From an uncultured candidate division WPS-2 bacterium (GTDB lineage: Bacteria > Vulcanimicrobiota > Vulcanimicrobiia > Vulcanimicrobiales > Vulcanimicrobiaceae): DNA of 64,000 bases. Position 1 is the stretch's first letter; each line of letters starts with the position of its first letter. This document shows, piece by piece, positions 60,307 through 64,000 of the stretch. A program made the position numbers and the translations under genes. The stretch lies in assembly GCA_937927945.1 (NCBI GenBank), contig CALEYW010000082.1, positions 62,001-126,000 of the forward strand. Reading direction: 5' to 3'. Under the pieces are notes generated by a model. The model saw only the letters and a program-made list of their open reading frames with translations. It was not told the DNA's origin and did not search any database.

Positions 60307-61406
60307 GGCAAGCGTTCCGCGATCGCCGCGCGCAGCCGGTCGATCCCTTCACCGCTCGACGCGCTCACGTCCAGGGCACCCGCCGGCAGCGTCGTCCGCG
60401 CTTCGGCGTCGAGCCGGTCGACTTTGTTGAAGATGTGGATGGTCGGCTTCTCGTCGAGCTTGAGTTCGCGCAGGATCGCCTCGACCGACGCCTTCTGGCG
60501 CGGCCAGTCGGGATTCGACGCGTCGGAGACGTGCAGCAGCAAGTCGGCGTTCTCGAGCTCTTCGAGCGTCGCGCGGAATGCGTTGACGAGCTCCTGCGGC
60601 AGCGCGGTGATGAAGCCGACGGTGTCGGCGAGCCGCACGTTGAGGCCCGGCGCGACGTACGCGCGGCGCAGCGTCGGATCGAGCGTCGCGAACGGCTGGT
60701 CGGCGACGAACGCGCCCTCGCCCTGACCCGAACCGGCCAGCCGGTTCAGCAGCGACGATTTGCCGACGTTGGTGTAGCCGACCAGCGCGACGAACGGATC
60801 GCTGCCGCGGCCGCTGCGGCGCGTCTCGCGCTGTTTGCGCACTTCCTCGAGCTGACGCTGGAGCAGCGAGACGCGTTGCTGGATCTTGCGCCGGTCGACT
60901 TCCAGTTTCGTCTCACCGGGGCCACGCGTGCCGACGCCGCCGCCCAGCCGCGAGAGCGCCGCGCCGGCGCCGATCAGGTTCGATTGCCGGTATCGCAGCT
61001 GCGCGAGCTCGACTTGCAGCTGGCCCTCGCGCGAGCGCGCGTGCGCGGCGAAGATGTCGAGGATCAGCATCGTGCGGTCGACGATCGGCAGCGGGACGAC
61101 CTTCTCGAGGTTCGTCCGCTGGCGCGGCCGCAAATCGTTGAAGACGAAGAGCACGTTCGCGTCGAGCTCTTCGGCCCGCTCGGCGATCTCGCGCGCCTTG
61201 CCGCTCCCGACCAGCGTCGCCGGATCGACGTGACCCAACCGCTGCACGATCTCGCCGACGATACGAACCCCCGCCGCCTTCGCGAGCGCAACAAACTCCG
61301 CCATTTCGGGAATCAAGGGTCGCGCCGGATCTTGCGTGTCCACTGCGACGACAAGCCCGCGCTGCGGCCCCGCGTCGGTTCGATGCAATCGTCGGTCTTC
61401 GTTCAT
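60303..61406 (-). CDS. hflX: GTPase HflX, ribosome-splitting/rescue factor
   Basis: The product is 367 residues. The N-terminal HflX domain (LIPEMAEFVALAKAAGVRIV; DPATLVGSGKAREIAERAEE; FNDLRPRQRTNLEK) is followed by the Gly-rich linker SRLGGGVGTRGPGETKLEVD. The G domain has P-loop GYTNVGKS (210-217), G2 QPFATLDPTLR, G3 DTVGFITALP and G4 NKVD. HflX splits stalled 70S ribosomes under heat or antibiotic stress. The stop is coupled to an S1C protease gene and the start sits 2 bp from the end of the B12-binding-protein gene. Confidence 0.96.
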   Translation of the reverse strand: MNEDRRLHRTDAGPQRGLVVAVDTQDPARPLIPEMAEFVALAKAAGVRIVGEIVQRLGHVDPATLVGSGKAREIAERAEELDANVLFVFNDLRPRQRTNLEKVVPLPIVDRTMLILDIFAAHARSREGQLQVELAQLRYRQSNLIGAGAALSRLGGGVGTRGPGETKLEVDRRKIQQRVSLLQRQLEEVRKQRETRRSGRGSDPFVALVGYTNVGKSSLLNRLAGSGQGEGAFVADQPFATLDPTLRRAYVAPGLNVRLADTVGFITALPQELVNAFRATLEELENADLLLHVSDASNPDWPRQKASVEAILRELKLDEKPTIHIFNKVDRLDAEARTTLPAGALDVSASSGEGIDRLRAAIAERLP

Positions 61407-61407
61407 T

Positions 61408-62364
61408 TTAAAGGCGCCCCGCCCTAGGCTGCGCGCCCCCCGCGCTTTGCGCGGGGCCCCCGGGCCGACCGCGCAACGCGAGAACGGTACGCGGAATATG
61501 CTGCTGTGCTCGGTCCATCACCGTTGTCGTTCCTTCGGTCTTGCGGAGTGTTTCGATGAGCCAGGCGAGGCCGTCGTTGTAGCGCGGGCCGGGGCGTTCG
61601 AGGATGGCGGCGTCGGGGAGGGTGTAGACGTGATGGTCACGGACGGCACGCAGCGCGTTCCACGGCGCGCGGTCGAGCGATTCGTTCAGGTGCACGTCGG
61701 GATCGACGATCAGCACGTCGGGCTGTCGCGCGACGAGCGCTTCCGCGCTGTACCGCGCGTACGGAGCGTTGACGTCGGCGGCTGCGTTGCTTCCGCCGGC
61801 CAGCGCGATGAGGCTGGCGATGTAGGAGCCTCTGCCGACGGTGAACACCGGAGCGGTGCCGAGCACGACGAAAACCGACGGCCGGTGCGCCGGCCGAGCC
61901 GGGAGCGCGCCGGTCAGCGCAGCGGTGCGCGCGCGCAGGCGAGCGACGAGCGCACGCGCTTGCGCGGTGCGGCCGACGAGCGCTCCGATCCCGCGCAGGT
62001 TCGCATACACGTCCTCGAGCGAATCGTCGCGGAAGTAGCGCACCGGGATGCCGGCTCGCGTCACGTCCCGCGCGAGATTTTGCTGGGCGTCGATTGCGAC
62101 GACGACGTCGGGATGGAGCGCGACGATCCGTTCCGCATTGACCGCCGCGAACGACGAGACGACCGGAAGGTGCCTCGCTTGCGGCGGGTAGTCGCTGTAC
62201 GCGGAAACGCCGACGACGCGCGAACCGGCACCCACGGCGAAGAGATCTTCGGTCAGCGACGGGATCAGCGAGACAACGCGTTGCGCAACGAACGGCGGCG
62301 CGGCAGAGGAGGCGCTCGGGGCGAACGCGACGAGCCCGGCCAACGCGAGGCTGCGGAGGAGCAC
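61408..62364 (-). CDS. btuF: Cobalamin ABC transporter periplasmic binding protein (BtuF-like)
   Basis: The product is 318 residues with signal peptide LLRSLALAGLVAFAPSASSA from a GTG at 62364. The helical-backbone binding fold is typical of B12/siderophore binders: RVVSLIPSLTEDLFAVGAGS, VVGVSAYSDYPPQARHLPVV, PDVVVAIDAQQNLARDV and VLGTAPVFTVGRGSYIASLI. Location next to a cobalamin riboswitch and TonB receptor supports B12. The last ~25 residues (RGRPGGPAQSAGGAQPRAGR) are low-complexity, and the stop abuts the hflX start. Membrane and ATPase components are not in the window. Confidence 0.85.
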   Translation of the reverse strand: MLLRSLALAGLVAFAPSASSAAPPFVAQRVVSLIPSLTEDLFAVGAGSRVVGVSAYSDYPPQARHLPVVSSFAAVNAERIVALHPDVVVAIDAQQNLARDVTRAGIPVRYFRDDSLEDVYANLRGIGALVGRTAQARALVARLRARTAALTGALPARPAHRPSVFVVLGTAPVFTVGRGSYIASLIALAGGSNAAADVNAPYARYSAEALVARQPDVLIVDPDVHLNESLDRAPWNALRAVRDHHVYTLPDAAILERPGPRYNDGLAWLIETLRKTEGTTTVMDRAQQHIPRTVLALRGRPGGPAQSAGGAQPRAGRL

Positions 62365-62404
62365 TCGCGGTGATACGCCGGGCCTGCGGGCACACCTCGT
62401 ACCG

Positions 62405-62600
62405 ACGCACCAGGGACAAGCGATGTCGCCGCCCGAAAGTCGAAGCAAGTTCGCATGCGCGGGAAGCCGGTGAGAATCCGGCACGGTCGCGCCACTGTCA
62501 GCGGGGAGCCGCTGCCCGTCACGGTCCGGGGGATTGGAAGACGGCAGCACGACGGCATCGATCCGCAGAGTCAGGATACCGGCACGCGGACAGCCACCCG
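62405..62600 (+). ncRNA. Cobalamin (adenosylcobalamin) riboswitch
   Basis: Conserved blocks are present in order: GGGAAGCCGGTGAGAATCCG then GCACGGTCGCGCCACTGTC with the B12 box (62461-62499), AGCGGGGAGCC, and the distal GAGTCAGGATACCGGC (62568-62583). It precedes the TonB-dependent receptor by about 30 bp and should shut off its translation or transcription when cobalamin is plentiful. GGGA/TCCC around AGGA (62617-62628) could mask the ribosome-binding site. Ends are estimated. Confidence 0.9.
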
Positions 62601-62629
62601 TCATCCCTCGCGTCAAGGGAAGGATCCCG

Positions 62630-64000
62630 ATGCTCTTCCGCACGTCCGCGGCGCTACGCGCCGCCCTGCTGGCACTTTGTGCCGCCCTTTGGGCAGAACC
62701 CGCGCTCGCTCAGACCGCACCCGCACCGTCGCCCAGCCCTTCGCCGCTCCCGGAGATCGGGCGCGTCCAGACATCCGACCGGCGCGACGAGCCGCTCCGC
62801 GACACCGTCAAGACCACGTTCGTCGTCACCAAGAGCGAGATGCTGCGGCGCGGCGACGTCACCGTCGCCGACGCACTCGAACGTGTCCCCGGTCTGAGCG
62901 TTCAGCGCAACGGACCGCTCGGTACGCTCTCCGACCTCACGCTCGACGGCTACCGCACGAACCAAATCCTGCTGCTGATCGACGGCCGGCCGGCCGGCGG
63001 CGAGCAGATCGAGTTTCCGGCGCTCGACACGATGCCGACCACCGGCGTGCAGCGCATCGAAGTCGTCGAAGGCGGCGGCGCCACGCTGTACGGCACCGGA
63101 GCGCTCGGCGGCGTCATCAACGTCATCACCGACGGCGGCGCCGATCTGCGCCGTCGCGCGCGCGCCGCGGCGAGCTTCGACTCGCTCGGCGGCCGCAGCG
63201 TCGCGTTCGAGAACGGCACGTTCTCATTCGAACGGCGGATCTCGGCGAACAACTACGCGTATCCGGCGATCGGGAACGTCGCGGCGGGCACGACGCGCAA
63301 CGACGACTTTTCTTCGACGTCCGCGCGGGTCTCCACCGGCGGACGCGTGGGCGCGCTGCGCATCGACTTCGGCGCAGGACTGCGCGAGAACCATCTCGGC
63401 GCACCGGGCGACGCGGAGTTTCCGCCGCAGTCGCCGACGGCGCGCGAAAACACGACTACCGGCGATGCGCGCGTGCGCCTCGGCCTCGAGCGCGGGCGCA
63501 CGTCGACGACGTTCGAGGTCAGCGGCACGACGCTGACGTCGGTCTACACGTTCGATCCGAACGACCCAGCGGTCGCCGCGTTCAACCTGTTCGGCGGCAC
63601 GACACAGCTCTCGCACGAAGGCCGCGTGCAGGCGAGTTTGCGCCACGTCGTGCAGAGCGATACATCGACGCTCGTCGCGGGGATCGATCTCGCCCGCGGA
63701 GCCGCCCGCGTCGACGACGGGATCACGCCGTCCACGCTCGCGTTCGCCGAAACGGCCGCGTACGCGCAGCAGACGTTCTCCGCACCGGGCGGCGCGCGCC
63801 TCGACCTCGGCCTGCGCGCGGAGCGGGACGGCGCGTACGGCGGCATCGTCGCACCCTCGGCCGGCATCCGCATTCCCATCGGAGCGGGACTCGCCGTGCG
63901 CGCCAACTACGCGTCGGGCTTTCGCGCGCCGGCGATCCTCGATCTCGCGTTTCCGTCGTACTCGAACCCGAACTTGCGGCCCGAGCGCTCGCACGGCGGC
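62630..64000 (+). CDS. btuB: TonB-dependent outer-membrane receptor, BtuB-like, N-terminal part (runs off the right edge)
   Basis: The frame is open for 457 codons to the window edge, from an ATG with GGAAGGA 6 nt upstream. A signal peptide (ALRAALLALCAALWAEPALA) and Pro-rich linker lead to the plug: VTVADALERVPGLSVQRNGP, DLTLDGYRTNQILLLIDGRP, VQRIEVVEGGGATLYGTGAL and GGVINVIT. Barrel strands follow, with the TonB-receptor motif VRANYASGFRAPAILDLAFP near the edge. The cobalamin riboswitch directly upstream and the divergent BtuF make vitamin B12 the likely cargo. Confidence 0.9.
   Translation, partial: MLFRTSAALRAALLALCAALWAEPALAQTAPAPSPSPSPLPEIGRVQTSDRRDEPLRDTVKTTFVVTKSEMLRRGDVTVADALERVPGLSVQRNGPLGTLSDLTLDGYRTNQILLLIDGRPAGGEQIEFPALDTMPTTGVQRIEVVEGGGATLYGTGALGGVINVITDGGADLRRRARAAASFDSLGGRSVAFENGTFSFERRISANNYAYPAIGNVAAGTTRNDDFSSTSARVSTGGRVGALRIDFGAGLRENHLGAPGDAEFPPQSPTARENTTTGDARVRLGLERGRTSTTFEVSGTTLTSVYTFDPNDPAVAAFNLFGGTTQLSHEGRVQASLRHVVQSDTSTLVAGIDLARGAARVDDGITPSTLAFAETAAYAQQTFSAPGGARLDLGLRAERDGAYGGIVAPSAGIRIPIGAGLAVRANYASGFRAPAILDLAFPSYSNPNLRPERSHGG

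Overview
This window is G+C-rich (about two thirds by eye) and densely packed with bacterial genes, many of which overlap their neighbour by an ATGA or GTGA junction. The cell is Gram-negative in build: outer-membrane beta-barrel proteins, a TonB-dependent receptor, a PapD-like pilus chaperone and several lipoproteins. It respires with a full complex I (nuoA to nuoN, all 14 genes, on the minus strand). The mix resembles poorly cultivated phyla such as Vulcanimicrobiota/Eremiobacterota (WPS-2), but that placement is inference; the window holds no rRNA or other phylogenetic marker.

Layout. 1-4.4 kb: a minus-strand chaperone/subunit/outer-membrane-barrel locus that looks like a divergent chaperone-usher system. 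4.5-5.8 kb: an orphan flagellin. 6.4-9.4 kb: an M-box (Mg2+) riboswitch with an attenuator-type terminator, controlling a soluble MgtE-like PRC/CBS sensor and an NRAMP-family transporter with a Mg-type metal site. 9.4-16.3 kb: a PucR-type regulator, a glutamine-synthetase-like ligase, a PLP decarboxylase, an aldo/keto reductase and a RidA deaminase. 16.4-19.3 kb: a divergent PAS-GAF-SpoIIE phosphatase and MEDS-domain sensor pair. 19.3-30.2 kb: a five-gene minus-strand operon of very large secreted DUF11-type, Gly-rich and outer-membrane proteins. 30.4-33.2 kb: a TPR protein and fumarase. 33.3-38.1 kb: a secreted protein, an arylformamidase-like hydrolase, and a MarR / FAD monooxygenase / solute-binding-protein operon with a clear operator. 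38.1-57.4 kb: the nuo genes in A-N order, split by two S53 (sedolisin) lipoprotein peptidases and a repeat-rich spacer. 57.4-64 kb: a small lipoprotein, a K+ channel, a predicted selenocysteine peroxiredoxin, an S1C protease, HflX, and a divergent B12-binding-protein/TonB-receptor pair, the receptor preceded by a cobalamin riboswitch.

The strongest unusual signal is at 59.0-59.5 kb. A peroxiredoxin reading frame is interrupted by one in-frame TGA exactly where the peroxidatic cysteine belongs (P-x3-S-x2-U). A 12-bp hairpin follows at the right distance to be a bacterial SECIS element. Second is the M-box/MgtE-sensor/NRAMP unit, in which RNA, sensor and transporter motif all point to Mg2+ import by an NRAMP protein. 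Other points: a 75-residue membrane protein encoded between nuoF and nuoG, a dispersed palindromic repeat captured as the C-terminus of NuoJ, and the uncharacterised surface operon.
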